DNA of 64,000 nt from Barnesiella propionica (lineage in GTDB: Bacteria; Bacteroidota; Bacteroidia; Bacteroidales; Barnesiellaceae): contig NZ_JAOQJK010000001.1 of the NCBI RefSeq assembly GCF_025567045.1, positions 1 to 64,000 on the forward strand. Direction: 5' to 3'. Below, piece after piece: positions 1-8,280 of this stretch. The translations under genes and the position numbers were made by a program. The notes under the pieces were generated by a model. That model did not search any database, had not been told where the DNA came from, and saw only the letters and a program-made list of their open reading frames with translations. Numbering within the stretch: the first letter of the stretch is position 1; each line of letters begins with the position of its first letter.

Positions 1-1106
1 ATAACGGCACTCCGTTGAATTTTTATATTTACATAAATCCCTATGCGGAAGGTGACGAATTTACCATATACGACTTTAAGGCTGAACAAGTAGGTATGTT
101 GTCGGAAGTATTAGGAAAGAATATGACGACTAATATGGTACGTGATACGGCTAATGTAGCCGAGACCGGAGGTGTAAAAGAGGTTATTCCGGCGCAACAT
201 CTTATAAATTTGGAAATGGAACCTAAAGAAGTATTGTTCTCTGATGCCATTCCCCATGTTAGCGGAAATATGTTAGGGAGCGGAACGATAGAAAAACAAC
301 CGGACGGAACCTGGCTGGTGGATATTGTGCAACCGGCTTCGGAAAGCCCCGGTTCGCGTCCGGTTATTAGCCTAAATTTTGGAAAGAATATTGAAATTGA
401 ATTTGGGGTAAATTATCGTTTGACCGTAGTGTTTGAACCGACAACGGACACGGCTAACAAAAAAAATATATGTAATGTATGGTTTTTAAGGAGCGACCGT
501 ACTACTCCTTTTTACGTGTATACGTCATCTGAACAGGTATACGGGGACCAGTTAAATAATGAAAGCACGGCACAGGTGGGTAGTGTAAATTTATATCTGG
601 TATCGTCTAATGCACCTTTTCAGGTGAAATTGGTAAGTATGAAATTGGAAAAATTAGGTTATAGGAATAATGCCAAACTGGCGTATGAGAATCCGTACAA
701 TCCCGTATATGTGAGGACATTTAACGGCGCGGCGGTTAATAACGGGGATGCTACGGAGATTGTAAACAACCAGGACGGGACATTTACAATCAGTCAAACC
801 GGAAAAGATTCTCAGGGGCGTTCTACCTATGTATTACATTCATTTACTGCTATCCCGACGACAGCCGGTAAAGAATATGATGTTACGCTGCAATGGACAT
901 CGCCGGATATTGCCAAAACTTTAACCCGAATAATAGTATTGTCCGGTATTAGTTTTCCCATACAATTAACGGGGAACAAGAATAGCGTTACGGCACGGAT
1001 AACGGCTATTCAGTCATCTATAAGCAGCTTGTCGGTATATCCTGAAGATAATGATACACCGTTGGAATTTACTATTAAAAATATCACAGTGAAAGAAGTA
1101 TTATAA
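1..1106 (+). CDS. tail-fibre-like phage structural protein, 5' partial
   Basis: The frame is already open at base 3 and the first possible start, TTG at 15, is not convincing, so the N-terminus lies outside the window. The visible part (about 367 residues) is polar and beta-rich with no signal peptide or membrane segment. It appears to hold two diverged sandwich-like domains, roughly residues 85-215 and 240-363 counted from base 15, each closing with a short strand (VSMKLEKLG and IKNITVKEVL). Paired carbohydrate-binding-like folds are common in distal tail and fibre proteins, and the gene sits just before lysis genes on the same strand, as late tail genes do. The role is inferred from position and composition; no specific family is recognised. 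Confidence 0.55.
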   Translation, partial: NGTPLNFYIYINPYAEGDEFTIYDFKAEQVGMLSEVLGKNMTTNMVRDTANVAETGGVKEVIPAQHLINLEMEPKEVLFSDAIPHVSGNMLGSGTIEKQPDGTWLVDIVQPASESPGSRPVISLNFGKNIEIEFGVNYRLTVVFEPTTDTANKKNICNVWFLRSDRTTPFYVYTSSEQVYGDQLNNESTAQVGSVNLYLVSSNAPFQVKLVSMKLEKLGYRNNAKLAYENPYNPVYVRTFNGAAVNNGDATEIVNNQDGTFTISQTGKDSQGRSTYVLHSFTAIPTTAGKEYDVTLQWTSPDIAKTLTRIIVLSGISFPIQLTGNKNSVTARITAIQSSISSLSVYPEDNDTPLEFTIKNITVKEVL

Positions 1107-1120
1107 AAAGAGGTTTTATT

Positions 1121-1321
1121 ATGTATGCAAAATTGGAAAACGGGGTTTTAATTCCCTCTCCCGGTCACATAGGGAACGTATTTAATCCGAATGCAGAAAC
1201 CTTGCTTGAGCATGGTTATAAGCTTGTAGTTTTCCCGGATGTTACGGAGGTTTCAGAAGGAAAAGAAGTTTATGAAGAGACAGAAACCGAAATAATCGTG
1301 AGTTATGAGGCGGTTGTATAA
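1121..1321 (+). CDS. small phage protein of the late operon
   Basis: A 66-residue soluble acidic protein starting at ATG, 14 bases after the fibre-like gene, with an A-rich leader (TTATTATG). No membrane segment, signal peptide or known motif is visible. Its last 17 bases overlap the start of the next gene, so the genes are probably translationally coupled. Small proteins in this place often assist fibre assembly, but nothing in the sequence shows this. Function unknown. Confidence 0.6.
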   Translation: MYAKLENGVLIPSPGHIGNVFNPNAETLLEHGYKLVVFPDVTEVSEGKEVYEETETEIIVSYEAVV

Positions 1322-1553
1322 CTGGGTAACAGGTCATGTGCCAGATAAGGTGCTGCATCTGGCGGTTTGTTTTATCGTGTCTTTAGGAAGCTGGGAAGTG
1401 GCTGTCGGGTTGGCGGCAGGACGTGAATCGGGGAATATTGCATATCCTGAAAGGTACGGTGATAGTCTTCTGGATTTGTTTTTTGACGGGATAGGTATTG
1501 TTACAGGGGTTTTAATTAAATATTTATTATGTGATGATGGAAGAGGTATTTAA
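1305..1553 (+). CDS. small membrane protein of the lysis cassette
   Basis: An 82-residue protein with two hydrophobic stretches, about residues 15-33 and 58-74. The motif DKVLHL near residue 14 and the segment around GRESGN and YGDSLLDLFFDG resemble small YfiM-like membrane proteins found near phage lysis genes. It overlaps its neighbours on both sides (17 and 23 bases), as expected in a compact late operon. It may be a holin partner, antiholin or accessory lysis protein; the sequence does not decide. Confidence 0.55.
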   Translation: MRRLYNWVTGHVPDKVLHLAVCFIVSLGSWEVAVGLAAGRESGNIAYPERYGDSLLDLFFDGIGIVTGVLIKYLLCDDGRGI

Positions 1554-1995
1554 CACATTACGGAACTTGGTAGTATCTACAATATCGATGTTGCTTGCTT
1601 ATTTTGCACCTGTAGGTAACTTTGTTTTCGTTATCTTTTTTGTTTTTCTGGTGAATTGTGTTGCCGGGTTAATCGCTGATATTTATGCGAATGATGAGCG
1701 TTTCCGGATAAAGAAATTTTTTCGTTGCTTGGTTGAAACGATGGTTTTTTACATGATAGTCGTATGCATTTATACGGTTGGGGAACGGATGGGGAATCCG
1801 GCCGGAGCAATACAATGTATTACGGGTGTGGTATACGCGGTTCTTTATTTTTATTCTGTTAATGTATTGCGAAATGTGAAGGAAATATTGCCGTCAAGCC
1901 GGGCCATTGCTTTTTTATATTATGTCGTTAGTTTTGAAATGCTTAAGAAAGTGCCTTTTTTGGAAAATTTTGTCAGGAGGGAGGAAAATAGATGA
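1531..1995 (+). CDS. phage holin
   Basis: A 154-residue protein with about three membrane helices (near residues 14-45, 70-88 and 95-115) joined by short basic loops, and a charged C-terminal end. Size, topology and position directly before the endolysin fit phage holins of the toxin-secretion/lysis type. Holins form lesions in the inner membrane and release the endolysin. The start codon is the first of three ATG-like codons (MMMEE). The stop overlaps the endolysin start in an ATGA junction, which indicates coupled translation. Confidence 0.75.
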   Translation: MMMEEVFNTLRNLVVSTISMLLAYFAPVGNFVFVIFFVFLVNCVAGLIADIYANDERFRIKKFFRCLVETMVFYMIVVCIYTVGERMGNPAGAIQCITGVVYAVLYFYSVNVLRNVKEILPSSRAIAFLYYVVSFEMLKKVPFLENFVRREENR

Positions 1996-2384
1996 AATAT
2001 TTTACGATACAGGAACTTTGCGCAAGTGATACGGCGCGAAAAAAGGGAATAGATAATACGGCTCCGGGCGATGTAAAAGTAAGATTGTCTACTTTGGTGG
2101 AAAAGGTTCTTGACCCTTTGCGCGAAAGATATGGGAAGCCGATCAGGGTGAACAGTGGTTATCGATGCCCGATACTAAATAAGGCTGTAGGAGGTAAACC
2201 GACGAGCCAGCATTTGAGAGGTGAAGCGGCGGATATTACGGGTGGCACTGTGGAAGAGAACCGCAAATTGCTGGCTTTATTAAGTGATATGGAGTTTGAC
2301 CAGTTGATAGATGAAAGTAATTTAACGTGGATTCATGTGAGTTACCGGGCCGGTAATAACCGTAGACAATTCTTGAAATTATGA
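1992..2384 (+). CDS. M15-family endolysin (peptidoglycan peptidase)
   Basis: A 130-residue Peptidase_M15_3-type enzyme. The core motif SGYRCP (55-60), then SQHLRGEAADI (72-82), supplies the zinc ligands H74 and D81; the third ligand is H115 in WIHVS, with the acidic pair D107/E108 shortly before it. These enzymes cut D-Ala-containing peptide bonds in the cell wall. It has no signal peptide, so release through the holin is expected. ATGA overlaps couple it to the holin upstream and the lipoprotein downstream. Family and active-site residues are clear; exact bond specificity is not. Confidence 0.9.
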   Translation: MKYFTIQELCASDTARKKGIDNTAPGDVKVRLSTLVEKVLDPLRERYGKPIRVNSGYRCPILNKAVGGKPTSQHLRGEAADITGGTVEENRKLLALLSDMEFDQLIDESNLTWIHVSYRAGNNRRQFLKL

Positions 2385-2800
2385 AGGGACTGTTATATCT
2401 TGTTATTGTCTGGTTTGCCGTGTCCTGTACTCGGACGGTTTATATTCCAGCAATACGCACACAGATTGCAAAAGAAACAGATACGTTGGTGGAGACGCAG
2501 TTGGTTCCCTATCGGGATAGCGTAGTGACAGAAGATACGGTGAGCTATCTGGCCAACCCGTATGCAGAGAGCTGGGCCGGAGTAATAAATGGTAAATTGT
2601 CACATTCGCTTAATATTAAGGATTCACCGGTGACAGTACCGGGGAAGGTTTACTATTTTTTTGTGCATGATTCGGTAGGTTACCCGGTGAAAGGGGATAC
2701 AGTTTACCGGGAGCGTGTTCCTGGATGGTGCTGGTGGACGCTGGGAATTGGGGGGGTATGTTTAATGATTTTTATCGGTAAAGTTTTCAGGATATGGTGA
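2381..2800 (+). CDS. lipoprotein with C-terminal membrane anchor, candidate unimolecular spanin
   Basis: A 139-residue protein. A hydrophobic N-terminus ends in the lipobox-like AVSC, giving a lipidated Cys16. A periplasmic stretch of about 95 residues follows, and a strong hydrophobic segment near residues 116-136 (WWTLGIGGVCLMIFIG) with a basic tail closes the protein. An outer-membrane lipid anchor plus an inner-membrane C-terminal helix in one protein is the layout of u-spanins such as T1 gp11, which fuse the two membranes in the last step of lysis. It directly follows the endolysin, the usual place of spanin genes. The lipoprotein is visible; the spanin role is inferred. Confidence 0.6.
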   Translation: MKGLLYLVIVWFAVSCTRTVYIPAIRTQIAKETDTLVETQLVPYRDSVVTEDTVSYLANPYAESWAGVINGKLSHSLNIKDSPVTVPGKVYYFFVHDSVGYPVKGDTVYRERVPGWCWWTLGIGGVCLMIFIGKVFRIW

Positions 2801-2913
2801 ACGGCAGAGCCTAACTTGATGTGAAATAATCTCAGGAAAATCAGCTTGTATCGTGGATGGATAGTTAACAAATAAAAGAGGGAACATAAACAACGTATAT
2901 AATTTTGTTCATT

Positions 2914-3378
2914 ATGAAGGAAATAACTCTTATTGTAAACCGGGCCAGCGTATATGATGAGGTAGCTAAAACAACAAGCTATACCGGAGCGAAAATGCAA
3001 AATGAAGATGAGACAGCATACAACCGTATATTTACAACGGATGAGGATCAACAAATGCTCGAAAGATTTTGGATTGAGGCTTGTCATATCGCCACTGACA
3101 ATTTCAAACCATTTATTATGCATGTGAGTAAATATACTGAAAGCGACTACATAGTAAAACTTAAATTGTCATCATCGTTTGACGAGAATTTAAATGCTAC
3201 GACTGAATCTTCTTTATTCAGTTTCTTCGTTGTCACAATAGTAGCAAAATGGTATCAATTCACCAATAAAGGAGAAACAGAATATTATACCAACTATGCT
3301 ACAAAGTTAATGACAGATGTAATGCGTAAAATTTACTGGAAGAAAAAACCAAAGCGAATCGCTCCAACGAAAAAGTAG
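2914..3378 (+). CDS. phage protein, first of three tandem paralogues
   Basis: 154 residues from ATG 2914; an upstream in-frame TTG at 2905 is a less likely start. No signal peptide or membrane helix. It shares an outline with the next two genes: an N-terminal strand (EITLIVNRASVYDEV), a TSYTGAKM segment, a polar region, a long helix, then a C-terminal part with AKWYQFTNKGE and a basic end. The three follow the lysis genes closely and end at a terminator, so they belong to the late transcript. Perhaps a structural or assembly protein; no known family recognised. Confidence 0.6.
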   Translation: MKEITLIVNRASVYDEVAKTTSYTGAKMQNEDETAYNRIFTTDEDQQMLERFWIEACHIATDNFKPFIMHVSKYTESDYIVKLKLSSSFDENLNATTESSLFSFFVVTIVAKWYQFTNKGETEYYTNYATKLMTDVMRKIYWKKKPKRIAPTKK

Positions 3379-3400
3379 TCCATAAAATAATATAAATAAT

Positions 3401-3892
3401 ATGGCCAAAAAGACTATCAGCATTACTCTCTATTTGTCGGAATTGATTTACGATGTACAGAATAAAACTTATCTCACCGCCAGAAGTCGCTATAACGGCA
3501 ATAACTACAAGGAAATAGCGAATATGCAAGCTGATGACGATGACGAAAATTCTAATCAAATTATACGGAGTATCGGTAATGCTTTTGCCATTTTGAAAAC
3601 AAAATTGTGCGAGTATATATTTGACAGCGGAGATACTGCTTCGGATGAACAAATAATAACAGAGGGAGAATTGACTCTTACCCTTGAAATGCCTCATAAC
3701 TATAATCCGGCAACCAGAAAAACTATAGCATCGGCTATGCACCAGTTTATTGTGGATAGTGCCGTAGGTGACTGGTTTATCATTACCAACAAAAGTGATG
3801 CTACCGATTATATGACAATGGCGGCAGCGCAGCTTGTGATAATCAGGGAGGCTATAAACAAACGGGTACGCCCGACAAAACCAAATATTTAA
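3401..3892 (+). CDS. phage protein, second of three tandem paralogues
   Basis: A 163-residue soluble protein starting ATGGCC with an A-rich leader. It shares with its neighbours the N-terminal ISITLYLSELIYDV strand, a TYLTARSRY segment, an acidic patch (ADDDDEN), a helix with LKTKLCEYI, and the C-terminal block VGDWFIITN followed by a basic Arg/Lys tail. The match to the other two is weak in identity but consistent in order, which points to old duplication. Unknown function, probably a virion or assembly component judging from position. Confidence 0.65.
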   Translation: MAKKTISITLYLSELIYDVQNKTYLTARSRYNGNNYKEIANMQADDDDENSNQIIRSIGNAFAILKTKLCEYIFDSGDTASDEQIITEGELTLTLEMPHNYNPATRKTIASAMHQFIVDSAVGDWFIITNKSDATDYMTMAAAQLVIIREAINKRVRPTKPNI

Positions 3893-3896
3893 GGAT

Positions 3897-4430
3897 ATGG
3901 AATGTCATTATACATATAAAATGTCCGGAGGAAAAACACTGGTAACATTGCTTTTTAAACGGGAGGAACTGCTCTACGATATAGAGAACTATTCATATGT
4001 TGAGGGTGATGTAATGCAAACGAATGCAGAGCATGAACGTCACCAAGTGACAGACGTAGGCCAAGATGGAAATATAGACCGAGTTACCCGTGTGCTCGAC
4101 CTGGCTCATGCAGAGTGTGTGAATATGCTTTATCCTTACACAAAGCAGCCTGTGGATATTAAAGAGGGAAGGGATAATACTCTCACAGAAATGCAAGAAT
4201 ACGAAATAAGGATGGTTGTACCGGGCGAAATGTCAAAAACGACTATAACCTTGCTTGAACGGCTCATCCATGAATATATGGTTTACAGAGTTCTTTCGGA
4301 TTGGATGAGTATTACGAAACCTACAAGCAAAAGGAATTGGCAAGAAAAGTTAGACGACATAGAGGAAAAAATATATACCTGTATTAACACCAGATGCGGA
4401 AGGATAAGACGAACTCAAACCCCATTCTAA
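3897..4430 (+). CDS. phage protein, third of three tandem paralogues
   Basis: A 177-residue soluble protein starting four bases after the previous stop. It has the same parts as the two preceding genes: LVTLLFKREELLYDI, then YSYVEGDVM, an acidic middle, a helix ending LYPYTKQP, a segment RLIHEYMVYRVLSDW with SITK, and a basic C-terminus. It is the last rightward gene before the terminator at 4471. Function unknown. Confidence 0.65.
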   Translation: MECHYTYKMSGGKTLVTLLFKREELLYDIENYSYVEGDVMQTNAEHERHQVTDVGQDGNIDRVTRVLDLAHAECVNMLYPYTKQPVDIKEGRDNTLTEMQEYEIRMVVPGEMSKTTITLLERLIHEYMVYRVLSDWMSITKPTSKRNWQEKLDDIEEKIYTCINTRCGRIRRTQTPF

Positions 4431-4470
4431 ATTATATTTTCAAGGTAAATTTATTTGTATTAAAGAAGTG

Positions 4471-4506
4471 AAACGGCTAAACCTGTTAATTTGGTTTAGC
4501 CGTTTT
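4471..4506. terminator. bidirectional terminator between convergent phage operons
   Basis: A perfect 13-bp stem (4471-4483 with 4493-4505) around a 9-base loop. It is followed by T-rich sequence on the plus strand and has A's before the stem, so it can work in both directions. It separates the rightward late genes from the leftward gene ending at 4514. Confidence 0.85.
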
Positions 4507-4513
4507 ATTGTGT

Positions 4514-7192
4514 TTATCTGGGTTGGTTCAGTAACCGCTGCGTATACTGTACGGTACAACTGAAAATACTTTCTCCCTTATTAAGATTACAAAGCAAAAC
4601 TATGCAAAAATACTTATAAGCACTTCCACGGAAGCCACGCAAATAGTGGTCGGCGGAAGACCATATCAATTGCCAATTGAAAAGGTCCCGAGAGCCGTAA
4701 AGTATAGTCTGTACGTGTCCTTTACGGAACCTGCCACGCTGAATAATCGTATCGACTGTTTTGAGAATGTCTGGTGCATCGAGTTTGAACGGCCGAGTAA
4801 CGAGCAATCCTCTAACGCTTGTGAGCGTAATATCGGTATCAGAGAAATCGACTAATGATCCGCTGCCGGTCATGGCAAAAGCTTCCGGGTAGGAATTAAC
4901 GCCATAGGCAATGTTACTCGGCATCATACCCCATTTTTTACTTTCCAGCGAATAGATATAGGCATAAACGCAAGAGGTATTATAAACTATTATGCGCTGA
5001 TGGGTATAGTCGTAGAGCATTCGGCATGCGGAGAGGAACTCACGAAACGGAAGATAATTAAATTCTTCAACTGTAAATCCTGCCATATCTATAATTTCGG
5101 AACTTTGAGGTAATGAAGCAAGCGAAAAGTATTCTTCTGCATCAATGGTATCGGAAAGACACAGGCTATTTGAACCGGAGATAATCATAATGCCGCGGCG
5201 GGTTGCAAAGAGGACAGCACTATCAATCTGGGTAATACTGTCGGGATTAATACAGACATCACGAGTTACGGGCTGTTTCGCGGAATATGTACCTGTGGAA
5301 GATACTTCCATAGCCCAAACACCTTCGGTGGTAAAAGCGTAGAGGGGAAACTGACCGAACTGCCCTTGAGACAAGGCTTTTACAGCAGCACAAATGCCTA
5401 AAATAGTACCTGTACCCACTGTGTTAACTCCAGTAACCGGATAGGAAAACGGATTGTTTATTTCGGAAGTATAAATTTTATTGGGTATATCGATCGTTGT
5501 ATCGGAAAGAGGAGAGACAGCCGGAATATCGCCTGTTGCCTTAGTCAAATAATCCCAACCGTCAAAATAAAAAGCTCCGTTGAGAAAGTTATGTTGTTCG
5601 AGGGGGACTTCATAGTAAATCGGTATCATATTACCGACGGATATAACAGCCTTATACGCATTTATATTGGGGTAAAAGAAGTATAGCAAGGGTGCATAAA
5701 ACCCTATAAGCCCGGTATCTCCTCTCACTACAATGTCTTTGCCGTCTTGTTTTATATACACAAATACACTCACACGTTCGGTATAATCATCGGTATAACC
5801 AGGAGGACTATATTTATCGACATAGCCATCGGAGAAAGTGAACAATGCGGATCCATTAAAACCATCGAACAACTGTTTTTTGATGTTGGTGATGTTCAAT
5901 CGCTGATTATAAACGAATGAGTAACGGGGTATGAGTTTATCGTGGCTGTCATAGTCGTCACTCATTACTTCGCGAGTAACTAACGATTGCAAATAATCTT
6001 CTTCTACCTGAATGAGTGTACGGACGGTAGTGAGCTGTTCTACTTTGATACTTTCCAGAAAATAGAATTGGGCACAGCTTTTTATATCTTCTTTTACATC
6101 GTCTTTACTGCGCTGAGGTATCATCAAACGTCCGGCCGGATGGGTTAGCTCCGATGGGGAATAAGTGAACTCATAGAGCTTGGCAAAGCTATTCTTCTGA
6201 TAACGCAACGGATAAAGGGAAGTACTTGCAGTCTGATTAACATGCTTACAGATGCAATAGCTGTCGGATATATCGAGATTAACAAATTTCGTACACTCTC
6301 CGTTCTGGTCATAGGTATAGACGGGCTTTGAAACAAATATATCGACGGATCTCACAATATCTTTCCAATTTTGCAACCGTGTAATATATGCCTCACCTAT
6401 AACGGCATAATCAAGTGCATGAAAGACTCCGGCCACTTGCAATGTGGCACTGGTATATGAACCTTTACCTGTGATGTGTTTATAAAAGACTTGCGGAGCG
6501 AGGTCGGAGGAACAAACCATCAGAACCGGAGCTGAATGTTTGGTAAGTGTCCCGTCGTACAAACGATATGCGTAGCGTAAAAGGAAGGGATAGATAAATT
6601 TCCCTTTGCTGGTGGAGTGATCGGAAATAAACTTATTTACCTTGGCTAATACCTGACTTGTAATTTTTGATTTATTGGCATCAGAAAATTCATTCCATAT
6701 ATCACCCTCATTTATGCTATCGAAAGAAATACTGAACTCATCGGTACTTTTCATCTCTCCTTGCAACCCAAAAGCAATAGGACATTCGGGAATTTCGGTA
6801 CCGAGATACAGATAACCGGTGGCACCGCCTTTCCAAAGGAAATAATGTGTACCATCGGAAGCAAGGGCTATAAGCGTATTGCCAATGGCATTGACCTGAT
6901 AAATCTCGGTATCGGAAAAACTACGCAAATGTGTAAATGTATCATTTCCTAAAGTCCACGAAAGATTATTGGTATTATCGTCCTTTACTATATAGTGATT
7001 ATAGTTAGAGGTGTGGTGAATGAATACCACACCTTTGCCGTAGGGCAACGAAAATATTAGCTTGGGTGGAAAAACGGGTTTAAGGGATTCTTCTTCGGGA
7101 ATAAGTCCGATAACACCTGCCAGATCACCATCGAGACATTGATAGTCGGATGGCATAGCCGTAAATCCGTTGTACTTTATTTCTTTTATCAT
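4514..7192 (-). CDS. large phage protein, possibly a P22 gp10-like tail component
   Basis: An 892-residue protein with no signal peptide or membrane helix, rich in aromatic beta-strands and short repeated hydrophobic/DG turns. The segment near residues 610-680 (FPLYAFTTEGVWAMEV, later VLFATRRGIMIISG) looks like blades of a beta-propeller. It recalls the tail-hub/stabilisation proteins related to P22 gp10, which join head and tail. That likeness is by eye only. It is odd for a virion gene to be transcribed opposite to the fibre and lysis genes. Its start overlaps the upstream gene by four bases, so it belongs to the 4514-7966 set. Alternatively a surface-binding protein of unknown kind. Confidence 0.45.
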   Translation of the reverse strand: MIKEIKYNGFTAMPSDYQCLDGDLAGVIGLIPEEESLKPVFPPKLIFSLPYGKGVVFIHHTSNYNHYIVKDDNTNNLSWTLGNDTFTHLRSFSDTEIYQVNAIGNTLIALASDGTHYFLWKGGATGYLYLGTEIPECPIAFGLQGEMKSTDEFSISFDSINEGDIWNEFSDANKSKITSQVLAKVNKFISDHSTSKGKFIYPFLLRYAYRLYDGTLTKHSAPVLMVCSSDLAPQVFYKHITGKGSYTSATLQVAGVFHALDYAVIGEAYITRLQNWKDIVRSVDIFVSKPVYTYDQNGECTKFVNLDISDSYCICKHVNQTASTSLYPLRYQKNSFAKLYEFTYSPSELTHPAGRLMIPQRSKDDVKEDIKSCAQFYFLESIKVEQLTTVRTLIQVEEDYLQSLVTREVMSDDYDSHDKLIPRYSFVYNQRLNITNIKKQLFDGFNGSALFTFSDGYVDKYSPPGYTDDYTERVSVFVYIKQDGKDIVVRGDTGLIGFYAPLLYFFYPNINAYKAVISVGNMIPIYYEVPLEQHNFLNGAFYFDGWDYLTKATGDIPAVSPLSDTTIDIPNKIYTSEINNPFSYPVTGVNTVGTGTILGICAAVKALSQGQFGQFPLYAFTTEGVWAMEVSSTGTYSAKQPVTRDVCINPDSITQIDSAVLFATRRGIMIISGSNSLCLSDTIDAEEYFSLASLPQSSEIIDMAGFTVEEFNYLPFREFLSACRMLYDYTHQRIIVYNTSCVYAYIYSLESKKWGMMPSNIAYGVNSYPEAFAMTGSGSLVDFSDTDITLTSVRGLLVTRPFKLDAPDILKTVDTIIQRGRFRKGHVQTILYGSRDLFNWQLIWSSADHYLRGFRGSAYKYFCIVLLCNLNKGESIFSCTVQYTQRLLNQPR

Positions 7193-7578
7193 AACAAGAT
7201 ATTATTATTTGTGATAATTGTTACGGCCTTTCCGACCTCGTAATGGTTTACAAGCTCCCCTATGGGAAAAGCTATACGTTCTTTTGCGTTGCATCTTTCA
7301 AGTATTATTTTACAAAGACGACTGCTGTATGTACGGAAGTTCCTGCATTTCGGGGAACGGTTAGTAGGGATGCATTGTGCCTCATGCCTTCCGAGATTAT
7401 TACCTGAAGCATGCAGGCGCACATATAAATAATATTCGTATCCATCGGTACAAATATCAATTACATCGCCACGAGAAATACCCAGCAAACGCGCTACGCG
7501 AGCCGTAATATCTATGCGCCCATTTTTATAAAAAGTAATGTCGGGCCGACGTGTTGTATTACCAAGCAGTTTTTCCAT
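7189..7578 (-). CDS. small phage protein with an AbrB-like swapped-strand segment
   Basis: 129 residues from ATG at 7578; an earlier in-frame TTG at 7593 is less likely. The N-terminal part has the pattern ITFYKNGRIDITARVARLLG followed by ISRGD, then alternating strands (YEYYLYV). The gene ending at 16874 shows the same pattern (I-x-F-x-K-x-G-x-I-x-I-x-A, then GI-x-x-G), so the two proteins probably share a small beta domain. The rest is basic, with several Cys (CIPT, KCRN, RLCK). It overlaps the 892-residue gene by four bases. Function unknown. Confidence 0.6.
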   Translation of the reverse strand: MEKLLGNTTRRPDITFYKNGRIDITARVARLLGISRGDVIDICTDGYEYYLYVRLHASGNNLGRHEAQCIPTNRSPKCRNFRTYSSRLCKIILERCNAKERIAFPIGELVNHYEVGKAVTIITNNNILL

Positions 7579-7966
7579 GGTGCGGTCTAACAAGTTCGAA
7601 ATACTCCATATCGCAAGTGCGGCATACTTTCACAGATAGTTTACACCGAGAATTTGCAGGAATGGAATAATCAAAGAAAATACGATTTACAGTGGGACAA
7701 AGACTTTCAAATCCGATACACCGGTATTTAGAGTTATATTGAATATCGGACAAATGCGTCTCTACGTCTATTTTGGGATTTATTGTAAACGCATAATTGC
7801 CCGATGATGGAACATAAAACATAAAGACACGAGCAATTTCAAATTCCATCACACCCATTTTTCTAAACAGAAAACGAGAGAATGTAATAGAATTGTCGCC
7901 AGAATCGGCAATGACATAAAGTAAAGGTAATGACTTATATAGCCAATCAGTAATTTTTTTAATCAT
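7559..7966 (-). CDS. hypothetical phage protein
   Basis: A 135-residue soluble protein, ATG start at 7966. Its 3' end overlaps the next gene by 20 bases in another frame, so the two are probably coupled. It is aromatic-rich with no visible signal peptide or known motif; two Cys lie close together in VCRTCDME near the C-terminus. It may act with the large 892-residue protein, as the three genes 4514-7966 are tightly packed. Function unknown. Confidence 0.6.
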   Translation of the reverse strand: MIKKITDWLYKSLPLLYVIADSGDNSITFSRFLFRKMGVMEFEIARVFMFYVPSSGNYAFTINPKIDVETHLSDIQYNSKYRCIGFESLCPTVNRIFFDYSIPANSRCKLSVKVCRTCDMEYFELVRPHHGKTAW

Positions 7967-8014
7967 AATACGAAGTTAGTAAATGACATTCGACATCACA
8001 TTTTATCAGTTAAT

Positions 8015-8242
8015 TTAGCGACAGGGATAATCTTTTCGGGAACGGAAAGATATTGTCTCTATGTAGAGAAATGAACGAGTTGTTTCTAATTCCCGACGAT
8101 GTGCATAGGCTGTTTCTCGAGATGCAAATATGAATGAACATACTTCATAACGGTCTGTGCCACGCATATTAATAACGTTGGCATAGTATCGATGCCCAAA
8201 AACATGGGCAATGATACTTTCTATTACAGTTTCTTTTGACAT
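8015..8242 (-). CDS. small hypothetical phage protein
   Basis: A 75-residue basic protein with His- and Tyr-rich stretches (AHVFGHRYY) and no membrane segment. It lies 48 bases upstream of the 7559-7966 gene and diverges from the plus-strand gene at 8281 across 38 bases. Function unknown. Confidence 0.5.
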   Translation of the reverse strand: MSKETVIESIIAHVFGHRYYANVINMRGTDRYEVCSFIFASRETAYAHRRELETTRSFLYIETISFRSRKDYPCR

Positions 8243-8267
8243 TGTTTTCTATTTTCTTGTATATTTG
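8235..8267 (+). promoter_or_regulatory. Bacteroidota-type promoter for the gene at 8281
   Basis: TATATTTG at 8260-8267 matches the -7 consensus TAnnTTTG, with TTTG at 8235-8238 as a -33 element (21-bp spacing, slightly long). The predicted transcript would begin only about ten bases before ATG 8281. Confidence 0.6.
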
Positions 8268-8280
8268 TGACTTAATTTTA

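Noticed and set aside
8236..8280. Longer N-terminus for the plus-strand membrane gene
   Set aside because: It would begin upstream of the promoter box at 8260.
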